64,000 bases of DNA from Bacillota bacterium (GCA_023390335.1 JAEWCZ010000013.1:62001-126000), one strand, 5' to 3'. Positions 34,457-43,683 are shown, numbered from the stretch's first letter. The notes: generated from the letters alone by a model not told the origin. A program made the numbers and translations.

Positions 34457-34502
34457 TAATAGCTAATATATATTATCATTTATAGCGAGTAGGAGGAGTT
34501 AT

Positions 34503-35435
34503 ATGGGTAAAATAGCGTTTTTATTTCCTGGGCAGGGTGCTCAGTATGTTGGAATGGGCAAGGATATCGCAGACGAATATAAGAGTGCTAGTAAGATATT
34601 TGATGAAGCAACAGAGGCATTGGGCTTTGATGTTAGGGAAATGATATTTAACAGTGATGATGAAACGTTAAAGATAACTGAAAACACCCAGCCAACTATT
34701 GTTACTACAAGTATCGCCTGTATGCAACCTCTTTTAGAAAAGGGTATCAGACCTGACTATGTGGCAGGTTTGAGTCTTGGTGAATATGCTGCCCATGTTG
34801 CAGCAGGTACAATCAGCTTCAAGGACGCTGTTTCTCTTGTTAAAAAAAGAGGAAAGTATATGCAAGAGGCTGTACCTGTAGGAGTTGGAGCTATGGCCGC
34901 AATTATTGGACTTGAAAATAATGATGTAATAGAGTGCTGTAAAGAGGCATCACAAATAGGTATTGTTGAACCAGCTAATTTCAACTGCCCTGGTCAGATA
35001 GTAGTTGCAGGAGAAACAGCAGCAGTTGAGAAAGCGGCAGAGCTTTGCAAGGCTAAAGGTGCTAAGAGAGCTATGTTGTTGCCGGTTAGTGCACCATTCC
35101 ATTGCACTCTTTTAAAACCTGCTGGTGAGAAACTAGCAGTTGAAATTGACAAGGTATCCTTGAATGACATAAAGATTCCTGTAGTAACAAATGTTACCGG
35201 TGAAGCGATTGTAGATAAAAGTATCGTCAAAGAGCTTCTTATAAGGCAGGTTAGTACATCCGTAATGTGGGAAAAATGTATAAGAACTATGCTTGATGCA
35301 GGTGTGGATACATTTGTAGAAATAGGCCCTGGAAAAGTTTTAAGCGGTTTTGTAAAGAAGATTGACAAGGAAGTAACAGTAGTAAATGTTGAGAACGTGG
35401 AAACCTTGAATAAGGTGTTGGAAGTATTGGCGTAA
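34503..35435 (+). CDS. fabD: Malonyl-CoA-ACP transacylase
   Basis: A 310-residue enzyme that loads malonyl groups on ACP. FLFPGQGAQYVGMGKD is at the start, the nucleophile Ser is in GLSLGEYAA near residue 91, and His in VSAPFHCTLL near 200 completes the dyad. The Arg that binds the malonyl carboxylate is in KKRGKYMQEA. Ribosome site AGGAGG. It is followed by fabG with a 40-base gap. Confidence 0.96.
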   Translation: MGKIAFLFPGQGAQYVGMGKDIADEYKSASKIFDEATEALGFDVREMIFNSDDETLKITENTQPTIVTTSIACMQPLLEKGIRPDYVAGLSLGEYAAHVAAGTISFKDAVSLVKKRGKYMQEAVPVGVGAMAAIIGLENNDVIECCKEASQIGIVEPANFNCPGQIVVAGETAAVEKAAELCKAKGAKRAMLLPVSAPFHCTLLKPAGEKLAVEIDKVSLNDIKIPVVTNVTGEAIVDKSIVKELLIRQVSTSVMWEKCIRTMLDAGVDTFVEIGPGKVLSGFVKKIDKEVTVVNVENVETLNKVLEVLA

Positions 35436-35475
35436 AACGCCTAAATAGTAATTCTATTTTGGAGGTGTGCACAAA

Positions 35476-36213
35476 ATGCAATTTGGAGGTCGAACTGCTA
35501 TTGTTACCGGATCTTCCAGAGGAATAGGGAGAGCTATTGCTGAAAAACTCGGTAACCTTGGAGCAAATGTTGTTCTGAACGGGACAACAGATAAGGTTCT
35601 GGATACAGCTAAAGAATTAGAAGCTATGGGAATAAAGGTTATAGCGGTTGTAGGTGATATAAGAAACGCAGATGATGTAAAGACTTTGATAAATACTGCG
35701 GTAAGTACCTTTGGTGGTATTGATATTTTGATAAACAATGCAGGAATAACAAAGGATAAGCCAATGGCTATGATGTCAGAAGACGATTGGGACAGTGTAC
35801 TTGACATTAATCTAAAGGGTGCTTTCCTGTGTACTAAAGCAGCAGCTAAACAGATGCTGAAAAAAAGGTACGGCAGAATAGTTAATATCTCATCGGTTGC
35901 AGGTAATTATGGTAATGCGGGGCAGGCAAATTATTCAGCATCAAAAGCAGGACTTATTGGTTTAACAAAAACCACCGCAAAGGAATTTGCTCCTCGGGGA
36001 ATTATCTGTAATGTAGTATGTCCGGGTGCGATTGTCAGTGATATGACGGAAATATTGCCGGATGATTTAAAAAAGAAGTATATAGAAAAGATAGCACTTG
36101 GAAGGTTTGGGACACCTGAAGAAGTAGCTAATGTTGTGGCTTTTCTAGCTTCTGAAGAAGCCGGTTATGTAACTGGGCAGGTTATAGATATTGACGGTGG
36201 ATTAGTTATGTAA
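35476..36213 (+). CDS. fabG: 3-oxoacyl-ACP reductase
   Basis: A 245-residue classical SDR using NADPH. Nucleotide loop TGSSRGIGRAI is near residue 10, NNAG near 88, and the catalytic Ser-Tyr-Lys in NISSVAGNYG and NYSASKAG. The ATG at 35476 is used because the GTG at 35467 directly abuts GGAGGT. It is part of the fapR operon; an enoyl reductase gene does not follow as it does in many clostridia. Confidence 0.95.
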   Translation: MQFGGRTAIVTGSSRGIGRAIAEKLGNLGANVVLNGTTDKVLDTAKELEAMGIKVIAVVGDIRNADDVKTLINTAVSTFGGIDILINNAGITKDKPMAMMSEDDWDSVLDINLKGAFLCTKAAAKQMLKKRYGRIVNISSVAGNYGNAGQANYSASKAGLIGLTKTTAKEFAPRGIICNVVCPGAIVSDMTEILPDDLKKKYIEKIALGRFGTPEEVANVVAFLASEEAGYVTGQVIDIDGGLVM

Positions 36214-36332
36214 TAATATTATGTGTGGATATGTTCGGATTTCCGGCTATTCAGCTTAGTAATTATTAAATTGCATACCATAGATAATAATGTATGCATT
36301 ATAGAAACCATCCTTTGGAAGGAGGTGAATGT

Positions 36333-36560
36333 ATGGTTTTTGATAAAGTTAAAAAATTGATTGTTGAGCAGTTGGGTGTTGAAGAAGATGATATAACTAT
36401 GGAAGCTTCCTTCATAGATGATCTTGGAGCTGATTCTCTCGATATAGTAGAGCTTATAATGGCTCTTGAAGAGGAATTTGGTCTTGAAATACCTGATACT
36501 GAAGCAGAGAAGATCACAACAGTTAGTGATGTTGTTGAATACATCAAAAGTAATACTTAA
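36333..36560 (+). CDS. acpP: Acyl carrier protein
   Basis: A 75-residue acidic four-helix carrier. The phosphopantetheine attachment serine is in GADSLDIVE (DSL motif). The start is the ATG with GGAGGTG five bases upstream; the frame runs 13 codons further up but over the ribosome site. Its strong ribosome site fits the need for high expression. A terminator follows, before fabF. Confidence 0.97.
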   Translation: MVFDKVKKLIVEQLGVEEDDITMEASFIDDLGADSLDIVELIMALEEEFGLEIPDTEAEKITTVSDVVEYIKSNT

Positions 36561-36561
36561 A

Positions 36562-36587
36562 AAAGTCCCCAATAGGGGCTTTTTTAA
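36562..36587 (+). terminator. Terminator between acpP and fabF
   Basis: A GC-rich stem (CCCC with GGGG, continuing through G-C and A-T pairs around one bulged T, four-base loop), followed by six T. It would limit read-through from the fapR promoter into fabF. I see no convincing separate promoter in the 113 bases before fabF. Confidence 0.75.
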
Positions 36588-36700
36588 TATTATATGGTCT
36601 AACGAAATTTTTTCAATGTCTTATAGACGTTTTAATATATAGTCAAAATAATTCAAATCTTAGTTAGTTTTAAAATTTCACCTATTGGAGGTTTATAAAA

Positions 36701-37936
36701 ATGAAAAAACGCGTAGTTATAACAGGAGCTGGGGTAGTATCTTCACTTGGTTTTGGATTAGAGCAGTTTTGGGGTTCAATAAAAGAGGGCAGAAACGGAA
36801 TAAGTGAAATAACCAGAATTGACGTTTCAGAGATGTCAACAAAGGTTGGTGCTGAGATTAAGGATTTTGATCCTACGTTATTTATTGATAAAAAAGAAGC
36901 TAGAAGAATGGACAGATACAATCAGTTTGCTATGGCTGCTTCAAAAATGGCTGTAGAAAATGCAAAACTTGATTTAGATTCTTTGGATAGGGACAGATGC
37001 GGTGTTATTGTAGGTTCCGGTATTGGCGGAATTGAAACATTTGAAGAACAGCATAGTGTTTTACTTAATAAAGGACCTGGAAGAGTTAGTCCGTTTTTCA
37101 TACCTATGATGATTTCAAATATGGCTTCCGGCCGTATTGCTATACAATATGGATTTAGGGGTTTCAATGAATGTGTAGTAACAGCTTGTGCAACATCAAA
37201 TAATGCTATCGGTGATTCATTCAAGGTTATTCAGCGAGGAGATGCTGATTTAATGTTGACCGGTGGTGCGGAAGCATCTTTGACAGCAATCAGCTTTTCG
37301 GGATTTTGTAATATGGGAGCAATGAGTAAAAATCCTGATCCATCAACAGCATCAAGACCTTTTGATAAGGACAGAGACGGATTTGTTATGGGTGAAGGTG
37401 CTGGAGTTTTAGTTTTAGAGGAGCTTGAACATGCACTTAATAGAGGTGCGAACATATTGGCAGAAGTTGTGGGATACGGGTGTACTTGTGACGCTTACCA
37501 CATAACTGCTCCTCATCCGGAAGGATTAGGGGGTATAAAGAGTATGCAGATGGCGATTAATGATGCAGGTATCAAGCCTGAAGAAGTTAGTTACATCAAT
37601 GCTCACGGAACTTCTACTCCTCTAAATGATCCTGGTGAAGTAAATGTTGTAAAAACAGTATTCGGCAGTCATGTTGCTAATCTTGCAATGAGTTCAACCA
37701 AGTCAATGACAGGACACTTGTTGGGTGCAGCAGGTGCAATTGAAGCTATAATTACAGCAATGGCTATTCATGACAGCTTCCTGCCTCCAACAATCAACGT
37801 TCAAAATCAGGACCCTGAATGCGATATTGATTGTGTACCAAATAAGGGAAGAGAAGGTGACATTAAATATGCACTTTCAAATGCACTTGGTTTTGGCGGC
37901 CATAATGCTACAATATGTTTAAAGAAATATGAATAA
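36701..37936 (+). CDS. fabF: 3-oxoacyl-ACP synthase II
   Basis: A 411-residue elongating condensing enzyme. The catalytic Cys is in VTACATSNNAIGD near residue 164, the two His in NAHGTSTPLND near 304 and GHLLGAAGAIE near 340, and GFGGHNATI closes the fold. Ribosome site TTGGAGG. It completes the fatty acid set in this operon, although a terminator after acpP may set its level apart. A strong terminator follows. Confidence 0.96.
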   Translation: MKKRVVITGAGVVSSLGFGLEQFWGSIKEGRNGISEITRIDVSEMSTKVGAEIKDFDPTLFIDKKEARRMDRYNQFAMAASKMAVENAKLDLDSLDRDRCGVIVGSGIGGIETFEEQHSVLLNKGPGRVSPFFIPMMISNMASGRIAIQYGFRGFNECVVTACATSNNAIGDSFKVIQRGDADLMLTGGAEASLTAISFSGFCNMGAMSKNPDPSTASRPFDKDRDGFVMGEGAGVLVLEELEHALNRGANILAEVVGYGCTCDAYHITAPHPEGLGGIKSMQMAINDAGIKPEEVSYINAHGTSTPLNDPGEVNVVKTVFGSHVANLAMSSTKSMTGHLLGAAGAIEAIITAMAIHDSFLPPTINVQNQDPECDIDCVPNKGREGDIKYALSNALGFGGHNATICLKKYE

Positions 37937-37971
37937 GTACAAAGTGTTGATGATACTGATGTAAAAGTGTA

Positions 37972-38009
37972 AAATAACAGGTAGGGTTTTTCCCTCCTGT
38001 TATTTTTTT
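37972..38009 (+). terminator. Terminator after fabF
   Basis: AATAACAGG pairs with CCTGTTATT around an inner GGG/CCC stem, followed by seven T (37972-38009). Confidence 0.88.
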
Positions 38010-38070
38010 GAAGGTAAACTAAATATTTGATAAATTGAAATAAGATTTGAGTATTTATTGGAGGACTATA

Positions 38071-38781
38071 ATGGAACAAACCGATTATAATAAGAGAATT
38101 TCTGAGCTTGAAAATATAATAGGATACAAATTTAAAAATAAAGATATTATATTTGCTGCCATTACTCACAGTTCGTATGCAAATGAAAAGAAGGCAAAAA
38201 AGTTGAAATATAACGAGAGGCTTGAATTTCTGGGTGATTCAGTTTTAAGCCTAATAATAAGTGAATATCTGTTCCAGAAAAGGCCAAATTTGCCTGAAGG
38301 AGAGTTGTCTGTAACAAGAGCTAAAATTGTTTGTGAAAGCTCTTTAGCTCAATGCGCCACAGACATCAGCCTTGGAAAGTATCTTTTACTTGGAAAAGGA
38401 GAAGAGCTTTCAGGGGGCAGAGAAAAAATATCTTTACTTTCAGATGCATTTGAGGCGCTAATAGGAGCATTATACATTGACAGTGGCTTTGAAACTGCCA
38501 AAACATTTGTTTATAAATACATGGATAGAATTATAAAGTCATGCATTGAAGGAAAATTATTTTACGATTATAAGACTCAGCTGCAGGAATTGGTTCAGCA
38601 AAAAGGCGAACAACAGATTACTTATAGTGTTACGGACCAATTCGGTCCTGACCATAACAAGACATTTGTTACAGAAGTTAAAATAAATGGTGCAATACAA
38701 GGTCGAGGAAAAGGACATTCTAAAAAAGAAGCCGAACAAAATGCTGCTAAGGATGCCTTGAATAACATAAAAAATAAATAG
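38071..38781 (+). CDS. rnc: Ribonuclease III
   Basis: A 236-residue double-strand-specific RNase that processes rRNA and other structured RNAs. The catalytic signature NERLEFLGDSVL is near residue 45, with the second acidic pair in SDAFEALIGALYID near 125. A double-stranded-RNA-binding domain fills residues 160-232 (GRGKGHSKKEAEQNAAKDAL). The ATG with GGAGG upstream is chosen over a codon 24 bases earlier. The usual Firmicute order acpP-rnc-smc-ftsY is preserved here with insertions. Confidence 0.96.
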   Translation: MEQTDYNKRISELENIIGYKFKNKDIIFAAITHSSYANEKKAKKLKYNERLEFLGDSVLSLIISEYLFQKRPNLPEGELSVTRAKIVCESSLAQCATDISLGKYLLLGKGEELSGGREKISLLSDAFEALIGALYIDSGFETAKTFVYKYMDRIIKSCIEGKLFYDYKTQLQELVQQKGEQQITYSVTDQFGPDHNKTFVTEVKINGAIQGRGKGHSKKEAEQNAAKDALNNIKNK

Positions 38782-38794
38782 GCAAAAGGAGTGT

Positions 38795-39811
38795 TTGCAA
38801 ATTAAGAAGCATATAGTAATCCCTATATTTGTACCACACAAAGGTTGCCCATTCGATTGTATTTTTTGCAACCAGAAAATTATTAGCGGTCAAACAAGCG
38901 AAGCCAGTGAAGAAGATATTCGCCGTACTATTGAAAGCTACTTGGAAACCAGTGGTAATGCTTTTGTGGAAATCGGTTTTTATGGCGGCAGCTTTACAGG
39001 AATATCACTAAGTGAGCAGGAATGGTATCTAAAAATTGGGTACAGTTATATTAAAGCAGGAAAGGTAAAGCAGATAAGGCTTTCCACCAGACCTGACTAT
39101 ATAGATTCAACAATTTTGGACTTACTTGAAAGATACGGTGTAAAAACTATTGAATTAGGAGTTCAAAGCCTGGATTATGATGTTTTGAAATGCACCAACA
39201 GAGGACATGGAATAGAAGAGGTAGAGGGTGCTGCAAAAATGATTAAGGAAAGGGGTTTCTCCCTGGGTATTCAAACAATGATAGGACTTCCCGGGGATAC
39301 TAGGTTAAAGGCAATTGCAACTGCCCAAAAGGTGGTTGAATTGTCCCCTGAAATTGTACGAATTTATCCAACACTTGTTATTGAAAATACATTTCTTCAG
39401 AAGATGTATCATGAAGGACGCTATAAGCCACTGACAATTGATGAATCGGTAGACATTTCCGCTGAACTGCTGGATATATATGAACAAAACAATATAAATG
39501 TAATAAGAATAGGCCTGCAACCCACAGATAATATCAGCGAATCCGGTGAAGTTGTTGCAGGGCCTTTTCATCCTGCTTTTAGACAACTTGTGGAATCCAG
39601 ACTTACTCTTAATAGAATTAGACAATATATTGTAAATAACAATATTGACAAATCACAGGACATAATTATCGAATGCAACCCTAAATATATTTCAAATGTT
39701 ATAGGGCAAAAAAGAGTAAATATTAATACACTTAAATACGAGTTTAATTTTAAAAATATTCGGATTATGGAGAAGCAAAATGTCGAAAAATTCGTAATTA
39801 TAGGAACATAA
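38795..39811 (+). CDS. Elp3-like radical SAM protein
   Basis: A 338-residue radical SAM enzyme. The cluster motif C-x3-C-x2-C is CPFDCIFC near residues 18-25, and GFYGGSFTGI and LSTRPDYID are typical of the Elp3/coproporphyrinogen-oxidase-like branch. It lacks the acetyltransferase domain of true Elp3. This gene sits between rnc and smc in many clostridia, but its substrate is not established; tRNA modification is a guess. The likely start is TTG at 38795, with AAGGAG only a few bases before. No ATG lies near. Confidence 0.85.
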   Translation: MQIKKHIVIPIFVPHKGCPFDCIFCNQKIISGQTSEASEEDIRRTIESYLETSGNAFVEIGFYGGSFTGISLSEQEWYLKIGYSYIKAGKVKQIRLSTRPDYIDSTILDLLERYGVKTIELGVQSLDYDVLKCTNRGHGIEEVEGAAKMIKERGFSLGIQTMIGLPGDTRLKAIATAQKVVELSPEIVRIYPTLVIENTFLQKMYHEGRYKPLTIDESVDISAELLDIYEQNNINVIRIGLQPTDNISESGEVVAGPFHPAFRQLVESRLTLNRIRQYIVNNNIDKSQDIIIECNPKYISNVIGQKRVNINTLKYEFNFKNIRIMEKQNVEKFVIIGT

Positions 39812-39852
39812 ATAAATAAACAAAATTTTTTAAAAAATTTTAAATGTAAAAA

Positions 39853-39881
39853 GCAGGAATTCGATGAAATATATAGAATAG
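39853..39881 (+). promoter_or_regulatory. Sigma-H-type promoter of spoVS
   Basis: GCAGGAATT fits the RNAGGAWWW -35 element of sigma-H. After an 11-base spacer, ATAGAATAG fits RNNGAATWW at all but the last position. In B. subtilis spoVS is sigma-H dependent, which supports the call. Confidence 0.75.
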
Positions 39882-39948
39882 TTATAAATACAATTATATT
39901 TTATTTTTTTGCTTTTTTTTAAAGCATTTTTTTAGGAGGATGTATAAT

Positions 39949-40209
39949 ATGGAAGTACTAAAGGTTTCAGCTAATTCACAACCCAAATCAGTTGCTGGAG
40001 CATTGGCTGCAGTTTTGAGGGACAACAATTATGCAGAGATTCAGGCAGTAGGAGCAGGAGCAGTAAATCAGGCAGTCAAGGCAATAGCAATAACTAGAGG
40101 TTTTGTAGCACCAAACGGAATTGACCTTGTGGCAGTTCCCGCATTTGCTGAAGTAAATATCGATGGAGAAGAAAGAACAGCAATAAAATTCTACATACAA
40201 CCTCGATAA
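39949..40209 (+). CDS. spoVS: Stage V sporulation protein S
   Basis: An 86-residue Alba-like protein, highly conserved in spore formers, needed for progress beyond septation/stage V in B. subtilis. Diagnostic sequence: EVLKVSANSQPKSVAGALAA and RGFVAPNGIDLVAVPAF. The ATG with AGGAGG nine bases upstream is chosen; the ATG at 39940 abuts the ribosome site. It has its own sigma-H-like promoter and a terminator, so it is a single-gene unit. Confidence 0.96.
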   Translation: MEVLKVSANSQPKSVAGALAAVLRDNNYAEIQAVGAGAVNQAVKAIAITRGFVAPNGIDLVAVPAFAEVNIDGEERTAIKFYIQPR

Positions 40210-40226
40210 TTCACTTTCTTGAAATT

Positions 40227-40258
40227 AAAGGCTCGCTTTTATAGCGGGCCTTTTTTTA
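40227..40258 (+). terminator. Terminator after spoVS
   Basis: AAAGGCTCGC pairs with GCGGGCCTTT around a short loop (one wobble), followed by seven T. Confidence 0.85.
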
Positions 40259-40927
40259 TGGGGTTTTGTATCCAAACGTATTTATTGCAGTTAGTGGTAA
40301 TTGACCATTGGAGGCGAAAATCAGCCTGTTTTCCACCTCGTTCCAGTTAATAATTCCCCACCATGAATCTATAAACTTTCTTCGCTCATTCTGGTAGTCC
40401 AGGTAATAGGCATGTTCCCAAACGTCACAAACTAAAACAGGGATACCTCCCCATTGAGTATGGTTCTGATGTTTTTCAGCCTGAAGGATTTCAAGTCTTC
40501 TCCATGCAGGTTGCCAAATAAGAATAGCCCATCCCGATCCTTCAACTTTTTCAGCTGCACTTATAAATTGTTCCTTGAAGGCGCCAAAATTACCAAAATA
40601 ATTATTGATATAATTAACGGTTTGCATACCGGGATTCCCTCCCATACCGGGTGGTGCCATAATAGTCCAGAAGATACTATGCAGAATGTGCCCTGAACCG
40701 TTAAACGCTAATTCGTTTTCCCAGAACTTTATGAATTCATAGTCGCTTTTTTTCCTGACATCTGAAAGATTGATTTCTGCTTTATTTAATCCTTCAACAT
40801 AGGCTTTGTGATGTTTATCATGGTGTATTCTTAATGTTCTTTGACTTATAACAGGCTCAAGAGCATTATATGAGTATGGCAGAGGAGGTAACTGATGCTG
40901 TCCTGTAGGAATATAATTATAGTTCAT
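40256..40927 (-). CDS. sodA: Iron/manganese superoxide dismutase
   Basis: A 223-residue Fe/Mn SOD that converts superoxide to oxygen and peroxide. The metal ligands are visible: His in LRIHHDKHH near residue 34, His in GSGHILHS near 83, and Asp and His in CDVWEHAYY near 167-171. The first 14 residues (with TGQHQL) extend beyond a typical start. The spacing of GGNPG and W-rich segments is normal. Metal preference cannot be assigned with confidence. The minus-strand neighbour is a coat-like Met-rich gene, and SODs are known from clostridial and bacillar spore coats. AGGAGT lies 11 bases before the ATG. Confidence 0.93.
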   Translation of the reverse strand: MNYNYIPTGQHQLPPLPYSYNALEPVISQRTLRIHHDKHHKAYVEGLNKAEINLSDVRKKSDYEFIKFWENELAFNGSGHILHSIFWTIMAPPGMGGNPGMQTVNYINNYFGNFGAFKEQFISAAEKVEGSGWAILIWQPAWRRLEILQAEKHQNHTQWGGIPVLVCDVWEHAYYLDYQNERRKFIDSWWGIINWNEVENRLIFASNGQLPLTAINTFGYKTP

Positions 40928-41019
40928 GAATTTATGTACTCCTAAAAATGTATGCTAATGGTATTATATTTTTTGCACAACAAAATGTTGCATATTAACT
41001 ACTTTTATAAGAAATATAT

Positions 41020-41057
41020 AAAAACAGGCAGCCTTCTTAATTTGAAGACAGCCTGCT
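41020..41057 (-). terminator. Terminator of the Met-rich gene
   Basis: On the minus strand a 12-pair stem with one mismatch (41044-41055 with 41025-41036) is followed by TTTTTAT. Confidence 0.7.
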
Positions 41058-41069
41058 TTAGCGAAAGTA

Positions 41070-41480
41070 TTAGTAACCATATCCCCATGGGTAGTAAGGA
41101 GGACGACGTCTTAATAGACTTCTTAATAATAGAATTGTAATAAGATCTCTTCTAAAACGTCTTCTTCCGCCACCAATTCCGCCGAATACAAACTGTCTGT
41201 CGTCATCCATGTCATACTCCTGATATTCGGAATCAACATCGGCACCAACCCGGTTATCAATATCGTCAACCATGGATTCCAGCATCTGACGGTTAGGATT
41301 AAACATAGGACCATATTTGTTACACATTGTGTTGCACATACGTTCAACTTCAGGATTTATAATATAGTAACATCGGGGGTACATGGACTCTAGTTCTTGC
41401 TGTGGCATTTGCATCATAGGAGTATATTGTTTGGGCATGTTCATCATTTGCATATAATCCATACAATTGTTATCTTGCAT
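41070..41480 (-). CDS. Met/Gln-rich, possible spore-coat-associated protein
   Basis: A 136-residue protein with three zones. The first is a Met/Gln/Pro-rich start (about residues 1-32, including MMNMPKQY and MMQMPQQ). The second is a conserved-looking core with YPRCYYIINPEVERMC near 34-50. The third is a Gly then Arg-rich tail (GGGRRRFRRD, LLRRRPPYYPWGYGY). The Y-x-I-I-N-P core recurs in small proteins of spore-forming clostridia, and low-complexity basic, Tyr-rich tails are common in coat proteins. A coat role is therefore my inference, not a recognised assignment. Ribosome site AGGAGG. It has its own terminator and is near sod and spoVS. Confidence 0.6.
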   Translation of the reverse strand: MQDNNCMDYMQMMNMPKQYTPMMQMPQQELESMYPRCYYIINPEVERMCNTMCNKYGPMFNPNRQMLESMVDDIDNRVGADVDSEYQEYDMDDDRQFVFGGIGGGRRRFRRDLITILLLRSLLRRRPPYYPWGYGY

Positions 41481-41590
41481 AATTGCCTCCTAAAAAAATA
41501 TTTCCATAATATTTTATGCATAAATTTTCCAATCGGTTACATAATAAGAATGTTATGTAAATTATTTGGGAAATAACAGTTCTGTTTTTA

Positions 41591-41619
41591 TTGACACTAT
41601 AAAATCAGAAATATATACT
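41591..41619 (+). promoter_or_regulatory. Promoter of the nitroreductase-reductase pair
   Basis: A consensus TTGACA (41591-41596), a 17-base spacer and TATACT (41614-41619), 62 bases before the start codon. Confidence 0.8.
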
Positions 41620-41681
41620 AAAAGCTGAAATATACTTATTTAGGCTGAATTATAAGGGATAATAAATTGGAGGGCAGTTGT

Positions 41682-42446
41682 ATGAATAACGAAGAACTAT
41701 ACAAAACTATTTTTATCAGAAAATCTGTAAGAAAATATGATATGACACCCCTGAAAGATGAACAACTAAAGAATATAAAGTGTTTTGCTGATAATACAAA
41801 ACAATTGATAACCGATATAAAGTGTGAATTTTCCTTTGTAACCCATGACAAAGTTAAAAATATACTGCCTATAAAAGCACCTCATTACATTTTAATCTAT
41901 TCGGAGAAAAAAGAGGGATATTTGATGAATGCCGGATTCATACTTCAACAGGTTGATTTGTTTCTTTCAGCAAACAATTTGGCCAGCTGCTGGCTGGGTA
42001 TGGCAAAACCTTCTAAAGAAGTTCCCACTTTGCAAAATAATCTGGAATTTGTTATTATGCTTGCTTTCGGAAATACAAAAGATAAGCTGCACAGGACTGA
42101 TACTTCTGAATTCAAACGGAAGAGCATTTCTGAAATATCATCGATCAATGGAGCCGATCAATTACTGGAAGCGGCTAGACTTGCACCGTCGGCATCCAAC
42201 TCTCAGCCTTGGTATTTTAGCGGGGATACAAATGAAATCATTGTTAGCCGCGAAAAATTGAGTTTACTTAAAGCGCCAATTTTTAATAAAATGAACCAAA
42301 TAGACATTGGTATAGCTTTATGCCATTTATGGCTTTCAATTTATCATCAGGGTAAATCAGCTAGTTTTGATTACACAAATTCGAATATCCCGAAAGGATA
42401 CGAATTTATGTTGAAAGTGAAAGTTGAGGGAGATAAATCATGCTAA
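41682..42446 (+). CDS. Nitroreductase-family flavoprotein
   Basis: A 254-residue protein of the fused nitroreductase type, in which two half-domains form one FMN site. The first half holds IFIRKSVRKYDM near residue 11, the second AARLAPSASNSQPWYF near 163, the classic FMN-binding segment. It resembles the TM1586-like nitroreductase group, which as a family lacks firm substrates. The ATG with GGAGGG nine bases upstream is chosen. It overlaps the next gene by seven bases, so the two reductases are translationally coupled. Confidence 0.85.
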   Translation: MNNEELYKTIFIRKSVRKYDMTPLKDEQLKNIKCFADNTKQLITDIKCEFSFVTHDKVKNILPIKAPHYILIYSEKKEGYLMNAGFILQQVDLFLSANNLASCWLGMAKPSKEVPTLQNNLEFVIMLAFGNTKDKLHRTDTSEFKRKSISEISSINGADQLLEAARLAPSASNSQPWYFSGDTNEIIVSREKLSLLKAPIFNKMNQIDIGIALCHLWLSIYHQGKSASFDYTNSNIPKGYEFMLKVKVEGDKSC

Positions 42447-43630
42447 CAAGAATTAATCAAAAAAACGGAGAAGAGCTTTCTATTCTAGGGTTCGGGTGTA
42501 TGCGGTTTCCCGCCAGAGCTGGCGTGATTGACGAACCGAGAGCTATTAAGATGATACATGATGCAATAGACAAAGGAGTAAATTATTTTGATACGGCTTA
42601 CATTTACCATGCGGGCAAAAGTGAAAGTCTTTTGGGTAAAGCTTTAGTGGGGGGATTCCGTGAAAAAGTCAAAATAGCTACAAAATTACCTCCATTTATG
42701 GTAAAGAATCTTGATAATGCCAAAAGAATATTCAAAACTCAATTGGAACGTCTTCAAACGGACTATATTGACTATTATCTGCTTCATATGCTTACGGATA
42801 AAGCAGGCTTCGACAGACTTGCAGATATGGGAGTTTTAAAGTGGATAGAAGAGCTAAAAGCAAAAGGTACTATAAAAAATATAGGATTTTCCTTTCATGG
42901 AGCTAAAAATGATTTCGAACAGATCCTAAAGGCCTATCCTTGGGAATTCTGCCAAATACAATATAATTATATGGATGAAAATAATCAGGCAACAAAGGAC
43001 GGATTAATTCTTGCTAATGAGATGGGAATACCTGTAGTTGTAATGGAGCCTTTAAGGGGAGGTAAACTTGTTACAAACCTGCCGGAAGATGTTAAAAAGG
43101 CTTTCGCAGATTGCAATCGTGACAGGTCGCCTGCGGAATGGGCCTTGAGGTGGATATGGAATCATCCTCAGGTAAATGTGGTTTTATCCGGAATGAGTGA
43201 TGAGGCGCAGGTTGAGGATAACATTCGAATAGCTTCCAGTACAAAGGCCAACTCACTTACAGATGAGGAACTTAGCGTATTCGATAACGTTAAAAGGATA
43301 TTACACGAAAGGACAAAAATACCATGTACAGCATGTGGCTACTGTATGCCGTGCCCAGCAGGAGTTGATATACCGGGTTGTTTTTCTCACTATAATGATA
43401 AATATCTTATTAATGATAAGGGAATAAGATTTCAATATTATAGAAACTTAGGAGCCGTTGCAGCACAACCATCCTATGCTTCCCAATGTAAAGACTGTGG
43501 AAAATGTGAAAGCCACTGTCCTCAAAAAATCAGTATACGATCTGAGCTTAAAACTGTCAGTAAAGAAATGGAAAATATACTTTTTAGAGCAGGAATAGCA
43601 ATTGCAAGAAAAGTTATGAAAATTAAATAA
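42440..43630 (+). CDS. Aldo/keto reductase with C-terminal ferredoxin-like domain
   Basis: A 396-residue protein. Residues 1-275 form an AKR barrel: catalytic Asp and Tyr in YFDTAYIYHAGKSE, Lys in IATKLPP, His in YYLLHML. Residues 285-380 carry two Cys clusters, CTACGYCMPC and CKDCGKCESHC, that should bind 4Fe-4S centres. This AKR-ferredoxin architecture is frequent in anaerobes and suggests electron exchange with ferredoxin rather than only NADPH. The substrate is unknown. It is coupled to the upstream nitroreductase. A similar Cys motif from a broken relative occurs at 62088-62130. Confidence 0.9.
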   Translation: MLTRINQKNGEELSILGFGCMRFPARAGVIDEPRAIKMIHDAIDKGVNYFDTAYIYHAGKSESLLGKALVGGFREKVKIATKLPPFMVKNLDNAKRIFKTQLERLQTDYIDYYLLHMLTDKAGFDRLADMGVLKWIEELKAKGTIKNIGFSFHGAKNDFEQILKAYPWEFCQIQYNYMDENNQATKDGLILANEMGIPVVVMEPLRGGKLVTNLPEDVKKAFADCNRDRSPAEWALRWIWNHPQVNVVLSGMSDEAQVEDNIRIASSTKANSLTDEELSVFDNVKRILHERTKIPCTACGYCMPCPAGVDIPGCFSHYNDKYLINDKGIRFQYYRNLGAVAAQPSYASQCKDCGKCESHCPQKISIRSELKTVSKEMENILFRAGIAIARKVMKIK

Positions 43631-43683
43631 AAATGTTAACCTTCCAATAAATCACAAAGTATGCTAGAATTATTGAATATTAG

